Shown: positions 25,012 to 33,501 of the stretch, piece by piece
Layout: every line of letters starts with the position of its first letter
How positions within the stretch are numbered: the stretch's first letter is position 1
DNA from: Merdimonas sp963929015
GTDB taxonomy: Bacteria; Bacillota; Clostridia; Lachnospirales; Lachnospiraceae
Reading direction: 5' to 3'
Assembly: GCF_963929015.1 (NCBI RefSeq)
Contig: NZ_CAWVHE010000018.1
Span: forward strand, 1-64,000
Length of the DNA: 64,000 nucleotides
The notes under the pieces: generated by a model
What the model saw: the letters and a program-made list of their open reading frames with translations, nothing else
Database searches by the model: none
Told to the model about the DNA's origin: nothing
Made by a program: the position numbers and the translations under genes

Positions 25012-25425
25012 TTATTTTAAACTTTTTTCTTCCATATTACTACAGCAGTTTTTGCATTTTCCGTAAAATAAGATATTGTGGGAGCTGATCACGCCGTCAT
25101 ATTTTTCTCCGGCGGCTTTATCGATCATCTGATCAAAGGAAGCGTCCACTTCCAGGTCGAAAACATTTCCACAGTCCTGGCAGACCACATGGTAATGCGG
25201 GTCGGTCCGGCCGTCAAACCGGTCGCCGCCGTCAGGGGTGGGGATCTTGATGATCTCGCCGATATCTGCCAACAGATTCAGGTTGCGGTAAACCGTGCCC
25301 AGGCTGATATTTGGGAACTCTTCTTTGACCTGCATGTAAACCATGTCGGCAGTAGGATGGGAGCGGGTGGCGGACAGGTAGTTCAGAATGGATTCCCGCT
25401 GCTTACTGTACTTTAAGGATGCCAT
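25012..25425 (-). CDS. perR: Fur family transcriptional regulator, PerR type
   Basis: A 137-residue Fur-family repressor. The winged helix covers about residues 1-80 (HPTADMVY, SLGTVYRNLNLLADIG). The metal and dimer domain carries HYHVVCQDCG and the second zinc pair CKNC near the end. The neighbours are peroxide-reducing rubrerythrins, and the palindrome in front of them supports PerR rather than Fur or Zur. The start MASLKYSKQR (25425) follows AGGAGG. The gene has a similar AT-rich inverted repeat upstream, so self-control is likely. Confidence 0.85.
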   Translation of the reverse strand: MASLKYSKQRESILNYLSATRSHPTADMVYMQVKEEFPNISLGTVYRNLNLLADIGEIIKIPTPDGGDRFDGRTDPHYHVVCQDCGNVFDLEVDASFDQMIDKAAGEKYDGVISSHNILFYGKCKNCCSNMEEKSLK

Positions 25426-25620
25426 TCTTTGTCCTCCTTTCAATAACAATAATAATTACTATAATTAGTATAAAACAGAAAGAGACAGATGTCAACCATT
25501 TTGAAAAATAACTTTGAAATAGATACAAGAAATAACAATTTGTAACAATTATCGGATTCAAATTGTATGTAATTCCATGGAAATGTGAATAATATGACGA
25601 GAGAATACTGATAAAACAGG

Positions 25621-25648
25621 TTGACATATGAATGTGCAATGATATAAT
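25621..25648 (+). promoter_or_regulatory. SigA-type promoter of the NlpC/P60 gene
   Basis: TTGACA (25621-25626), 16-bp spacer, TATAAT (25643-25648). Confidence 0.7.
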
Positions 25649-25662
25649 AATAACGTAACATA

Positions 25663-25679
25663 TGTAACAATTCTGTAAC
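25663..25679 (+). promoter_or_regulatory. WalR-box-like direct repeat
   Basis: TGTAAC-AATTC-TGTAAC matches the published WalR (YycF) consensus TGTWAH-N5-TGTWAH exactly. A further GTAACA lies at 25654-25659. WalR commonly controls cell-wall hydrolase genes such as the one downstream. Its place after the -10 would suggest repression, unless another promoter is used. Confidence 0.45.
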
Positions 25680-25716
25680 ATTTACAAAAGATAAGAAAAC
25701 ATAAAGGAGGGAGTTT

Positions 25717-26634
25717 ATGGGTTCTGATCTTAAAAAAGGATTGTTTCTTGTTACAATAACAGGTGCGGTTGCCGCATTTCCTTATACAGTTCAGGCATCA
25801 GATATTACGGAAAATGAAAACAGTCTGCTGCCCCAGGCGGGAATTGAGGAAGTGCTTGGCGATTGTTATCTGGCAGATAAAGATATCCAGGTAGAGGATT
25901 ATTTAGTACCAACAGAGAAGGGCGAGTATTTTGATATGGCGTTTGCGGATGTCCAGACATTTCTGTACATCCGCAGCGAACCGACGACAGAGAGCGAATG
26001 GCTGGGGAAGCTTTACCCCGGCAATGCGGCCAGGATCTTGGGGCCTGTGGGAGAGTGGACGAAGGTCCAGTCCGGATCTGTGACCGGATATGTGTATTCT
26101 GAATATATTATAATAGGAAAGAATGCAGAAGCAAAGGCGCAGGAAGCAGGCGAAAGCGCTTTTGTATACGCTGAATCCAGGGAAGAAGAGGCACAGAGAC
26201 TTCAAAAGGAAGCCGAAGAAGCGGAAAGGCTTGCACAGGAGGAGGCAAGGAAAGCAGCCGAAGCCGCCGCCGAGGCGGCCGCAAGAAGCGCGGGAACCGG
26301 TCAGGCGATCGTGGATTATGCCTGTCAGTTCATTGGAAATCCTTATGTGTGGGGAGGGACAAGCCTGACAAATGGCGCCGACTGCTCCGGATTTGTCCAG
26401 TCAGTCTTTGCTCACTTCGGGATCAGCCTTCCAAGAACCACCTGGGATATGGAGTCTGTGGGAACGGCGGTCAGCTATGACCAGGCTCTTCCGGGAGACA
26501 TCATCCTGTATGACGGTCATGTGGGGATCTATATGGGGAACGGCGAGATTGTCAACGCCATCAACAGCCAGAGGGGCATCGGGATTCTTCCCGCCACCTA
26601 TACGAACATTTTGACAGTTCGCCGTCTGGTCTGA
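25717..26634 (+). CDS. Secreted SH3 / NlpC-P60 cell-wall endopeptidase
   Basis: A 305-residue exported peptidoglycan hydrolase. The signal peptide is residues 1-27 (ending TVQA). A bacterial SH3 domain covers about 75-135 (FLYIRSEPTTESEWLG). A Glu/Ala-rich coiled region spans about 137-192, and the NlpC/P60 domain about 195-305. The catalytic Cys223 (GADCSGF) and His268 (YDGHVGIY) are present. AAAGGAGGG precedes ATG 25717. The likely bond cut is D-Glu to diamino acid in stem peptides. Confidence 0.93.
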   Translation: MGSDLKKGLFLVTITGAVAAFPYTVQASDITENENSLLPQAGIEEVLGDCYLADKDIQVEDYLVPTEKGEYFDMAFADVQTFLYIRSEPTTESEWLGKLYPGNAARILGPVGEWTKVQSGSVTGYVYSEYIIIGKNAEAKAQEAGESAFVYAESREEEAQRLQKEAEEAERLAQEEARKAAEAAAEAAARSAGTGQAIVDYACQFIGNPYVWGGTSLTNGADCSGFVQSVFAHFGISLPRTTWDMESVGTAVSYDQALPGDIILYDGHVGIYMGNGEIVNAINSQRGIGILPATYTNILTVRRLV

Positions 26635-27031
26635 CAGAAAAAGGAAATAAACATTTTGTTAAATCAAGAGAAAAAAACGGTAAAAAAATGAAATGTGCAA
26701 AATGTACAAATTTGTAAATATTTGTAAAAATAGTAAGATTAGAGTTTTCCAAGTTATCCACACTAAAATAGAGAAAAAAGGTGGAAAAATCAATGTTTTA
26801 AAAAATTTATCCACATTATCCACACAAAACAGGTGAAAAACGGGGGATTATTGAGGGTAATTAAAAGAACGGACGTTTTGTGAAGATATCATAAAAATGT
26901 AGTTTTGTCGAAAAAAAATGAAATATATATTGACTTTTGAGAAATCAAATTAATGGATTTATATGAATAAAATGTTTACACAATGGTGAAAACGGATTAT
27001 AATGAAACCACTGAAATGTAAAGGAGGTGTC
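26635..27031. other. AT-rich intergenic region with a DnaA-box cluster
   Basis: About 400 bases with no ORF. Three exact TTATCCACA boxes occur at 26754-26762, 26807-26815 and 26816-26824, the last two abutting. Very AT-rich tracts with repeated TTTGTAAA lie on their 5' side (26705-26735). The 3' part holds the promoter of the DUF1858 gene. Confidence 0.7.
26975..27003 (+). promoter_or_regulatory. SigA-type promoter of the DUF1858 gene
   Basis: TTTACA (26975-26980), 17-bp spacer, TATAAT (26998-27003). Confidence 0.7.
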
Positions 27032-27262
27032 ATGATGGCACAGGTAACAAAAGATATGACATTCGGCGAACTGCTTGTAAAGTATTATGATAAATGTCCG
27101 CAAATCGTAGACGACCTGATGGAAGCCGGCATGGGTTGCATTGGCTGTCCGCATTCCCAGATGGAAAGCATTGAGCAGGGAGCGATGGGACACGGCATTG
27201 ATCCGGATCTTCTGATCGCGAAGCTGAATGCGACTCTGACTGCACATGGCGTAGAGGCGTAA
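27032..27262 (+). CDS. DUF1858 small redox-disulfide protein
   Basis: A 76-residue protein of the DUF1858 / hybrid-cluster-protein-associated disulfide family. The motif GMGCIGCPHSQMESIEQGAMGHGID holds a CxxC pair in the expected place. Family members often accompany hybrid cluster proteins or redox enzymes, but none is adjacent here. AAAGGAGGTGTC precedes the double start ATGATG at 27032-27037. Confidence 0.9.
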   Translation: MMAQVTKDMTFGELLVKYYDKCPQIVDDLMEAGMGCIGCPHSQMESIEQGAMGHGIDPDLLIAKLNATLTAHGVEA

Positions 27263-27317
27263 AGAGCAGTATGAAAATGAAAAGCAGGTTCCGGATGTTG
27301 GCGGCGCCTGCTGCAAT

Positions 27318-27351
27318 AAAAAACCCCGGCAGAAATTCTGCCGGGGTTTTG
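27318..27351. terminator. Bidirectional terminator between DUF1858 and mecA
   Basis: AAAACCCCGGCAGAA and TTCTGCCGGGGTTTT form a 15-bp perfect inverted repeat with A and T tracts. It serves the two convergent genes. Confidence 0.9.
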
Positions 27352-27377
27352 TCACGCTTCTGTGACGGGCCTCTCCA

Positions 27378-28121
27378 TTATAAAGATGCAAGGGTCTGGA
27401 CTGCAGCTGCGGGAATAATGGTTTTGCAGTGTTCTTCCAGAAAGGCCAGAACACCTCCGGTGGTCTTTTCCGGAGAACCATACTCGGAGAGCATGTTGCA
27501 GATCCGGTTAAATTCCTGATCGGAATGTCCGGACTGGGCCAGCGCCAGAATATAGATATTTTCGGCCGCATCCTTATAAAGGGTGTTGGAACCGGTGTAC
27601 ATGGTCGAGAGAAGTCCGGCGGCCTTTTGCACACTGTCCAGTGTTGCAAAAGAGAACAGGCGGATGACCGGTCTTCGGGGAGCTGTTTTTTCTTCTTGTT
27701 CTTCTTTTTCTGCGGCTTTTTCATTCTCTGCCGCGGAAAGTTTTTCCTTGACTTTGTCAAGCAGCTCCAAAAGAGAATCCGCTCCTTCCAGTTTGCTGGG
27801 CAGATTTTTCTGGAAATCGCCTTCTGCGGCGGCTGCCGGAGCAAATTTGGAAAAACGGGTGTCGAGCTCCTCGGGATCCTCGACTTTAGTAATTATCAGC
27901 ACAATGGAGTCGGAAGAAGCCGGGATGGCTTCAATCATCAGCGGGATATCATCCGCTTCAAATCCAAATTCAAAGGCTGCCTGTTGCATCATATCGCGGA
28001 AAAGTGACTTTGCTTTCTCGGTTCCATAGGCCAGTTCACTAAGCTTGAGCTGGCGCGCAGCTAAATCTGCGCGTGTGAGAGTGCAGCGGATCTGATTGTC
28101 GCTTAATTTCTCAATCTTCAT
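27378..28121 (-). CDS. mecA: Adaptor protein MecA
   Basis: A 247-residue adaptor that delivers substrates to the ClpC-ClpP protease; in Bacillus it targets ComK. The N-terminal substrate-binding part begins MKIEKLSDNQIRCTLTRADL. A charged linker (KEKLSAAENEKAAEKEEQEE) leads to the ClpC-binding domain (FSFATLDSVQKAAGLL, SGHSDQEFNRICNMLSEYG). The start MKIEKL at 28121 fits AGGAAG better than the upstream GTG/ATG. ClpC is not in the window. Confidence 0.92.
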   Translation of the reverse strand: MKIEKLSDNQIRCTLTRADLAARQLKLSELAYGTEKAKSLFRDMMQQAAFEFGFEADDIPLMIEAIPASSDSIVLIITKVEDPEELDTRFSKFAPAAAAEGDFQKNLPSKLEGADSLLELLDKVKEKLSAAENEKAAEKEEQEEKTAPRRPVIRLFSFATLDSVQKAAGLLSTMYTGSNTLYKDAAENIYILALAQSGHSDQEFNRICNMLSEYGSPEKTTGGVLAFLEEHCKTIIPAAAVQTLASL

Positions 28122-28547
28122 ATTCATCACTTCCTTCTAGTTTAGTATAGCACAGCGATTCTAAGATGTTAAATAAAATATATATAAAATCAAAATTAGT
28201 CTTGCGCCGGAGAAGATCCTTCGCTATAATTAACAATACTAGAAGATAGTTTTCCCTGATAGCTACGTTCTTAGAACAAAGGAGGGAGAATTTTTCATCA
28301 CTTATTTTCATTTCTCAATGTAATTTCAGAATCAGTCAGAAACCAATCAGAATACTGCCATTTCCGGCAAATTATCACAGTTTTTTAGAGAAAGGAATTA
28401 TGCAAAAGGCTGTCTTCTTAGTATATTTTTAGCCGTGCATATAAATAATATTTAGAAATTCATGTATCACAGATGTATCTTTTTCTGGTATCTCTATATG
28501 CTTTTGCGGCCGTAGTTATCACATTTTGCAGGAACATAAAAGAGAAA
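28122..28547. other. Intergenic stretch upstream of mecA
   Basis: AT-rich, with no conserved feature. A 10-codon ORF (ATG near 28398, after AGAAAGGA) could be a leader peptide but has no support. The frame upstream of the next gene stays open to 28473 and would add a hydrophobic N terminus, without a ribosome site. Confidence 0.4.
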
Positions 28548-28763
28548 ATGACGACTCAAAAAGAAGAGCTCCGGGAAATGTTCCGGGAGCTGAAGGAGTA
28601 CGAAAAGCAGAAGATCGATCTTGGGATCAACGGGATCCCCGCAAGTCCGATGCAGATCGTACAGGCTCATATCATGTGTGAAGACTTAGGGTATATGAGA
28701 GATTATGTGCTGAATGAAAAAGGGGATATCAAGGCACTCTGGTTCAATCATGTGGAACTGTAG
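28548..28763 (+). CDS. Small hypothetical protein
   Basis: A 71-residue acidic protein (MTTQKEELREMFRELKEYE...), family not recognised. It is probably helical at the N terminus. An alternative start at 28473 would give 96 residues with an N-terminal membrane helix (LFLVSLYAFAAVVITF). I see no ribosome site there, and only a weak one (AAAAGAG) for 28548. The start therefore remains open. Confidence 0.5.
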   Translation: MTTQKEELREMFRELKEYEKQKIDLGINGIPASPMQIVQAHIMCEDLGYMRDYVLNEKGDIKALWFNHVEL

Positions 28764-28876
28764 ATCAGGAGACCGCAGGCACCCCAAAAGATCATGAAGA
28801 TGGTCTGAAAATGTCGAAATAATTAATGACGCGGGTCTGAGCTTTTGCTATAATAAGGTCGAACAGGAGGTGCAGC

Positions 28877-30913
28877 ATGGAAGAAAAGGAAAAAAACAGC
28901 CGCACAAAGAGACCCGGCGCAGAAGCTTCCGAGAAAATGGGTATCAAACAACGAAGCGAAGCCGCCAGAAAACGAGCGCAGAGCCGGGCAGCAGGTACGA
29001 AAAGACCGGGAACCGCAAAGGCAGGGACAGCAGGATCCGACAAAAGAGAGGTTGAACATAAAAGGCCGGAAGGAAGACGGACGGCAAACAGGAGATCGGA
29101 AAACAGAAGAACGGAGAATCGCGTGTCGGAAGGCAGACGACCAGTAAGAAACCGTCAGTCAAAGCGCAGAAGAAAGAGAAATCTCGGACTGAAGATCGCG
29201 CTTCTGATCATTTTGGTGATTGCTGCAGTGGCGGGATTCTTTTTGTGGAAGAGATACAGTCCTTCTGATGAAAAGTATGACAGGAATGCTTATTTTGGGA
29301 TAGAGCAGGAAGGACAGATGGCGATTACCGTTGACAATGAGGTTGTAGAACCCAGAGGAATGATCGCAGACGGCAAGGCGTATATCCAGTACGAGACCGT
29401 CAGAGATTATATCAACAGCAGATTTTACTGGGATCCCAATGAAAACACTCTGTTGTATACGCTTCCCACCAGTATTGTTTCTGTGGAGGTGGGCAGTAAG
29501 GATTATTCTGTTTCTAATGAGCGGCAGAGCGAGGACTATGTCATTTTACGAACCGAGGGAAGTACCGCCTATATCGCTCTGGATTTTATTCAGCAGTATA
29601 CCGATATCGAATATGAAGTGTATGACGATCCTGGCCGGGTGATGATCGTTACCGACTGGGGAGAGACTACAGTCGCCAAGGTGAGGCGTGATACACAGGT
29701 CCGGTATCAGGGAGGAGTCAAGAGCCCGATCCTGACAGATATCCAAAAAGGCGATGAGGTGACCGTTGTTGAGCGGGAGGACAATTGGAAGAAAGTCCGC
29801 ACAAAAGACGGATTTATCGGCTATGTAAAGAACAGCTCTCTGAAAGATGAAGAGACAAGGGTCATTTCCAGAGATTTTGAAGAGCAGGAATATACCAGTA
29901 TCTCGAAAGATTACACGATCAATATGGCATGGCACAATGTGACCAACAGCGATGCCAACTCCGGCGTGCTGGAAATGATCGCGCAGACCAAAGGGCTTAC
30001 GACCATCGCTCCCACATGGTTCCATGTGGCGGATGTGGACGCCAATCTTACGTCTATTGCATCTGCCGATTATGTGAATTACGCACACCAGGCTAACATT
30101 GAGGTGTGGGCCGCGATCCGGGATTTTGACGGAGGAATCGACTCCTATGAAGAATCTTTTGAGGTATTGAGTCACACATCAAAGCGGCAGAAGCTGATCA
30201 ATCAGCTGATCTCGGAGGCTCTCCGGGTAGGGATTGACGGCATCAATGTCGATTTTGAGCGAATATCAGACGAATGCGGAGAGCATTTTATCCAGTTTAT
30301 CCGGGAATTATCAGTACGGTGCCGGCAGAACGGACTGGTTCTGTCTGTGGACAATTATGTGCCGATGTCGATCAACACACAGTACGACCGTAAAGAGCAG
30401 GGAATCGTGGCAGATTATGTGGTGATCATGGGCTATGACGAGCATTATGCAGGTTCTTATGAGGCGGGGCCGGTGTCCTCTTATCCTTTCGTAAAGGATG
30501 GCATTGAGGCAACGCTGAAGGAAGTTCCGGCAGAGAAGGTGATCAGCGGCATCCCCTTCTTTACCAGACTCTGGCAGGAAACTCCGAAGACAGCGGAAGA
30601 GATTTCCGAGGAAGCAGGAACAGAAGCCGCAGAGTATCCCAACAAGGTGACCAGCGAGGCTATGGGAATGTCGGCTGCCGCCAATACGGTGGCACAGGCC
30701 GGGGTAACTCCGGTCTGGGATGAAGAAGCCGGGCAGAATTACGCCACCTGGGAGGCGGATGGGATCACCTATAAGATCTGGCTGGAGGACGAACAGTCCA
30801 TAGAATCAAAGCTTCAGCTTATGAAAGATCAAAAGCTTGCAGGTACGGCGGCCTGGGCGCTGGGACAGGAAGATCCCGGTATCTGGACACTGATACAAAA
30901 ATATGTAAATTAA
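28877..30913 (+). CDS. Membrane-anchored GH18 glycosidase with SH3 domain (spore cortex/wall type)
   Basis: A 678-residue protein. A very basic cytoplasmic tail of about 105 residues is followed by one membrane helix (about 108-127). Next come a copper-amine-oxidase-like/stalk region (about 145-255), an SH3 domain (about 262-320) and a GH18 catalytic domain (about 345-678). The GH18 motif is DGINVDFE, with the catalytic Glu last. This order resembles SleL/YaaH/YdhD-type N-acetylglucosaminidases acting on spore or cell-wall peptidoglycan. AGGAGGTGCAGC precedes ATG 28877. cwlD follows. Confidence 0.87.
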   Translation: MEEKEKNSRTKRPGAEASEKMGIKQRSEAARKRAQSRAAGTKRPGTAKAGTAGSDKREVEHKRPEGRRTANRRSENRRTENRVSEGRRPVRNRQSKRRRKRNLGLKIALLIILVIAAVAGFFLWKRYSPSDEKYDRNAYFGIEQEGQMAITVDNEVVEPRGMIADGKAYIQYETVRDYINSRFYWDPNENTLLYTLPTSIVSVEVGSKDYSVSNERQSEDYVILRTEGSTAYIALDFIQQYTDIEYEVYDDPGRVMIVTDWGETTVAKVRRDTQVRYQGGVKSPILTDIQKGDEVTVVEREDNWKKVRTKDGFIGYVKNSSLKDEETRVISRDFEEQEYTSISKDYTINMAWHNVTNSDANSGVLEMIAQTKGLTTIAPTWFHVADVDANLTSIASADYVNYAHQANIEVWAAIRDFDGGIDSYEESFEVLSHTSKRQKLINQLISEALRVGIDGINVDFERISDECGEHFIQFIRELSVRCRQNGLVLSVDNYVPMSINTQYDRKEQGIVADYVVIMGYDEHYAGSYEAGPVSSYPFVKDGIEATLKEVPAEKVISGIPFFTRLWQETPKTAEEISEEAGTEAAEYPNKVTSEAMGMSAAANTVAQAGVTPVWDEEAGQNYATWEADGITYKIWLEDEQSIESKLQLMKDQKLAGTAAWALGQEDPGIWTLIQKYVN

Positions 30914-30920
30914 ATATAAG

Positions 30921-30973
30921 ACGCCTCTCCCGGTCATATAATCAAGAGAAGGACCGGGGGAGGTGTTTTTTTG
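30921..30973 (+). terminator. Terminator-like hairpin containing the cwlD ribosome site
   Basis: ACGCCTCTCCCGGTC (30921-30935) pairs with GACCGGGGGAGGTGT (30952-30966), 15 bp with two G-U pairs. The T7 run (30966-30972) runs into the TTG start of cwlD (30971). The loop contains CATATAAT, a possible -10. Confidence 0.75.
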
Positions 30974-31708
30974 AGAAAAATCGGGAAACTTGCGGCTGCG
31001 CTTCTCTTTCTGGCGGCGCTTTTGGGGATCAATCTGGCAGTGACGGAGAAGATCTGGTCCGACCGGAATCTGTCAACATCCGCAGCGGTCCGGGCGGAAG
31101 AAAAAGAGGAGGGCGCCTCCAAAAAGACGGTAGTACTGGACGCTGGACACGGGGGCCGCGATCCGGGCAAGGTAGGAGAAGGGGGAGTCCTGGAAAAAGA
31201 TCTGAATCTGGCGATCGCAAAGGAAACTGGAAAAATCCTGAAAAAGAAGGGAATCCGGGTGGTATATACCCGCACGGCAGATGAAGCGCTCGCAGGGGAA
31301 GAGGCAGAGGAAGGTGTTTCGCAGAAGCTTGCGGATCTGCAGGCAAGAGTGGAGCGGATCAATGAGGAGCAGCCGGCGCTTGCCGTCAGCATCCATCAGA
31401 ACAGCTATCCGGATCCACAGGTTTCCGGGTTTCAGGTGTTTTATTATGAAGAATCCAGGGAAGGCAGGGCGCTTGCCCAAAAGATGGAGGACACATTCCG
31501 GGAGAAGGGGCCCGGCCAGATCCGGGTGCGGGAATCAAAAGGAGACTCCGGATATTATCTTTTGAAAAATACGAAGGCACCTGCGCTCATTGTGGAGTGC
31601 GGATTTTTAAGTTGTCCGGAAGAACTGGAAAGACTTACGGACAAAGACTGGCAGAAAAAGATCGCCGGGGCGGTGGCGGCCGGAATCCTGGCTTGTGTGG
31701 GAAAATAG
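30971..31708 (+). CDS. cwlD: N-acetylmuramoyl-L-alanine amidase, CwlD-like
   Basis: A 245-residue secreted Amidase_3 enzyme. An N-terminal membrane segment (about residues 5-24) precedes the catalytic domain. Zinc ligands are His60 (DAGHGG), Glu75 (EKDLNL) and His142 (SIHQNSY), with catalytic Glu209 (IVECGFLS). CwlD makes the muramic lactam of spore cortex, and the preceding GH18 gene fits this role. Start is TTG, set by GGGGGAGGTG at the right distance; no in-frame ATG fits the signal sequence. Confidence 0.87.
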   Translation: MRKIGKLAAALLFLAALLGINLAVTEKIWSDRNLSTSAAVRAEEKEEGASKKTVVLDAGHGGRDPGKVGEGGVLEKDLNLAIAKETGKILKKKGIRVVYTRTADEALAGEEAEEGVSQKLADLQARVERINEEQPALAVSIHQNSYPDPQVSGFQVFYYEESREGRALAQKMEDTFREKGPGQIRVRESKGDSGYYLLKNTKAPALIVECGFLSCPEELERLTDKDWQKKIAGAVAAGILACVGK

Positions 31709-31748
31709 AGTGTAGTATAATGGAACGGATAAGAAAGCGGTGAGAAAC

Positions 31749-32822
31749 ATGGGAAAAAGAATCCATACCAGGATCGAAACCATCGATCCACACAGGCCGG
31801 ATCCGAAGGTGATCGAAAAGGCAGGAGAGATCCTAAAAAACGGGGGACTGGTGGCCTTCCCCACTGAAACAGTGTACGGTCTTGGAGCGGATGCGCTCAA
31901 TGAAAAGGCGGCAGAAAAAATTTATGCGGCCAAGGGACGGCCTTCCGACAATCCTCTGATCATTCACATTACGAATATGGACGCGCTGGAGCGGATCGTA
32001 ACCGGGATCCCGGAAGAGGCCAGGAAGGTGGCAGATGCTTTCTGGCCCGGGCCTCTGACCATGATATTTGACAAGGCCGGGATCGTGCCCTACGGAACCA
32101 CAGGGGGGCTTGATACGGTGGCGGTGCGGATGCCGGATCATCCGGCGGCCCGCGCGGTGATTGATGCAGGAGGAGGCTATATCGCGGCGCCAAGCGCAAA
32201 TACTTCCGGGCGGCCAAGCCCTACCAGAGCGGAGCATGTGGCAGAAGACTTAAGCGGCAGGATCGAGATGATCCTGGATGCGGGGCCGGTGGAGATCGGC
32301 GTGGAATCCACCATCCTGGATATGACAGTGACGCCGCCTATGATTTTAAGACCGGGGGCGGTGACCAGAGAAATGCTGGAGGATCTGATCGGGGAAGTTG
32401 CGGTGGACAGTACCCTTGGAAATGCAGACAGTAAGGAAGCGCCGAAAGCCCCGGGCATGAAGTACCGGCATTATGCGCCAAAGGCCAGCCTGGTGGTGGT
32501 GGAAGGCCCGCCGGAAAAAGTGGCCGGATGGATCAGCAGCCAGGCAGTCCGGATGCGGCAGGAAGGCAAAAAGGTGGGGATCATCGCCACGGAAGAGACC
32601 CGGGCCTCCTATCCGGACGTGGATGTAAAAGTGGCCGGTACCAGAGCGGATGAGAGTACGGTTGCAGGCAGTCTCTACGGAATCTTACGGGAGTTTGACG
32701 CAGACGGCGTAGACGCGATCTACAGCGAGGCCTTTGACCCGGAAGGGATCGGTACTGCAGTGATGAACCGCCTGTTAAAGGCGGCCGGACATCAGGTCGT
32801 GAGAATACCAGAAGAAGCATAG
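31749..32822 (+). CDS. ywlC: L-threonylcarbamoyladenylate synthase (Sua5/YwlC type)
   Basis: A 357-residue two-domain enzyme that makes threonylcarbamoyl-AMP for t6A37 modification of ANN-decoding tRNAs. The YrdC domain (about 15-205) shows FPTETVYGLG, KGRPSDNPL, SANTSGRPSPT and the H-less PGA loop RPGAVTREML. The Sua5 C-terminal domain follows (KYRHYAPKA). The ATG at 31749 has GCGGTGAG upstream; GTG 31740 is an alternative. It is 11 nt ahead of the dCMP deaminase gene. Confidence 0.93.
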   Translation: MGKRIHTRIETIDPHRPDPKVIEKAGEILKNGGLVAFPTETVYGLGADALNEKAAEKIYAAKGRPSDNPLIIHITNMDALERIVTGIPEEARKVADAFWPGPLTMIFDKAGIVPYGTTGGLDTVAVRMPDHPAARAVIDAGGGYIAAPSANTSGRPSPTRAEHVAEDLSGRIEMILDAGPVEIGVESTILDMTVTPPMILRPGAVTREMLEDLIGEVAVDSTLGNADSKEAPKAPGMKYRHYAPKASLVVVEGPPEKVAGWISSQAVRMRQEGKKVGIIATEETRASYPDVDVKVAGTRADESTVAGSLYGILREFDADGVDAIYSEAFDPEGIGTAVMNRLLKAAGHQVVRIPEEA

Positions 32823-32833
32823 GAGGGCGAAAG

Positions 32834-33322
32834 ATGGGAGCAAAGCGAAAAGATTATATCAGCTGGGATGAATATTTTATGGGGGTGGCGATCCTTTCGG
32901 GACTCCGTTCCAAGGATCCCAATACCCAGGTGGGATGTTGTATTGTAAGTCAGGATAACAAGATTTTGTCCATGGGGTATAACGGACTGCCAAGCGGATG
33001 TTCCGACGATGAATTTCCCTGGGTCAGAGAAGGGGAAGATCCTCTGGAGACCAAATATGTGTATACGGTTCACAGTGAGCTGAATGCCATCTTAAATTAC
33101 CGGGGAGGCAGTCTGGAAGGGGCAAAGCTGTATGTGTCCCTCTTTCCCTGCAATGAGTGCGCGAAGGCCATCATCCAGAGCGGGATCAAAGAAGTGATCT
33201 ATGACTGCAACAAGTATGAGGACACTCCTTCCGTGAAGGCGTCCATGCGGATGTTTGACGCCGCAGGAGTGAACTATCATCAGTACCACCGTACAGACAG
33301 GAAAGTCACTATCGAGTTGTAA
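32834..33322 (+). CDS. dCMP deaminase family protein (ComEB-like)
   Basis: A 162-residue zinc deaminase converting dCMP to dUMP for dTTP synthesis. The zinc site is His80-x-Glu82 (VHSELNA) plus Cys106 and Cys109 (PCNEC). AGGAGGGCGAAAG precedes the start. It is probably cotranscribed with ywlC. Confidence 0.92.
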   Translation: MGAKRKDYISWDEYFMGVAILSGLRSKDPNTQVGCCIVSQDNKILSMGYNGLPSGCSDDEFPWVREGEDPLETKYVYTVHSELNAILNYRGGSLEGAKLYVSLFPCNECAKAIIQSGIKEVIYDCNKYEDTPSVKASMRMFDAAGVNYHQYHRTDRKVTIEL

Positions 33323-33501
33323 ATGCCGGCATCTGGCCGCAGAAGAGACAAAGAGTTTCTTCTGCGGCTTTTTGTCTGCCAGCGGGGATTGCGGATAGCG
33401 GAATAAAAAGGCGGGGACTGGGATATATATGTATCAGAGGATAAAATCAGAGACAGACGCTCTTTGGAAGAACCGATTGGAAAGAGAAGGAGGAAAGGGA
33501 A

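Larger units (their letters stand above)
25426..25716. other. Divergent regulatory region between perR and the NlpC/P60 gene
   Basis: An AT-rich 291-bp space with no ORF. Near perR it holds an inverted repeat TACTA-TAAT-TAGTA (25457-25470) resembling the reverse rubrerythrin operator. Near the hydrolase gene it holds a strong promoter and repeated TGTAAC elements. Confidence 0.55.

Noticed and set aside
26635..27031. Chromosomal replication origin
   Set aside because: DnaA boxes are present, but no dnaA, dnaN or rpmH and no clear DnaA-trio tract next to the boxes. It is kept as a DnaA-box cluster only.
28390..28440. A 10-codon leader peptide ORF before the small hypothetical gene
   Set aside because: It has a ribosome-like site but no terminator pair or conserved context to support it.
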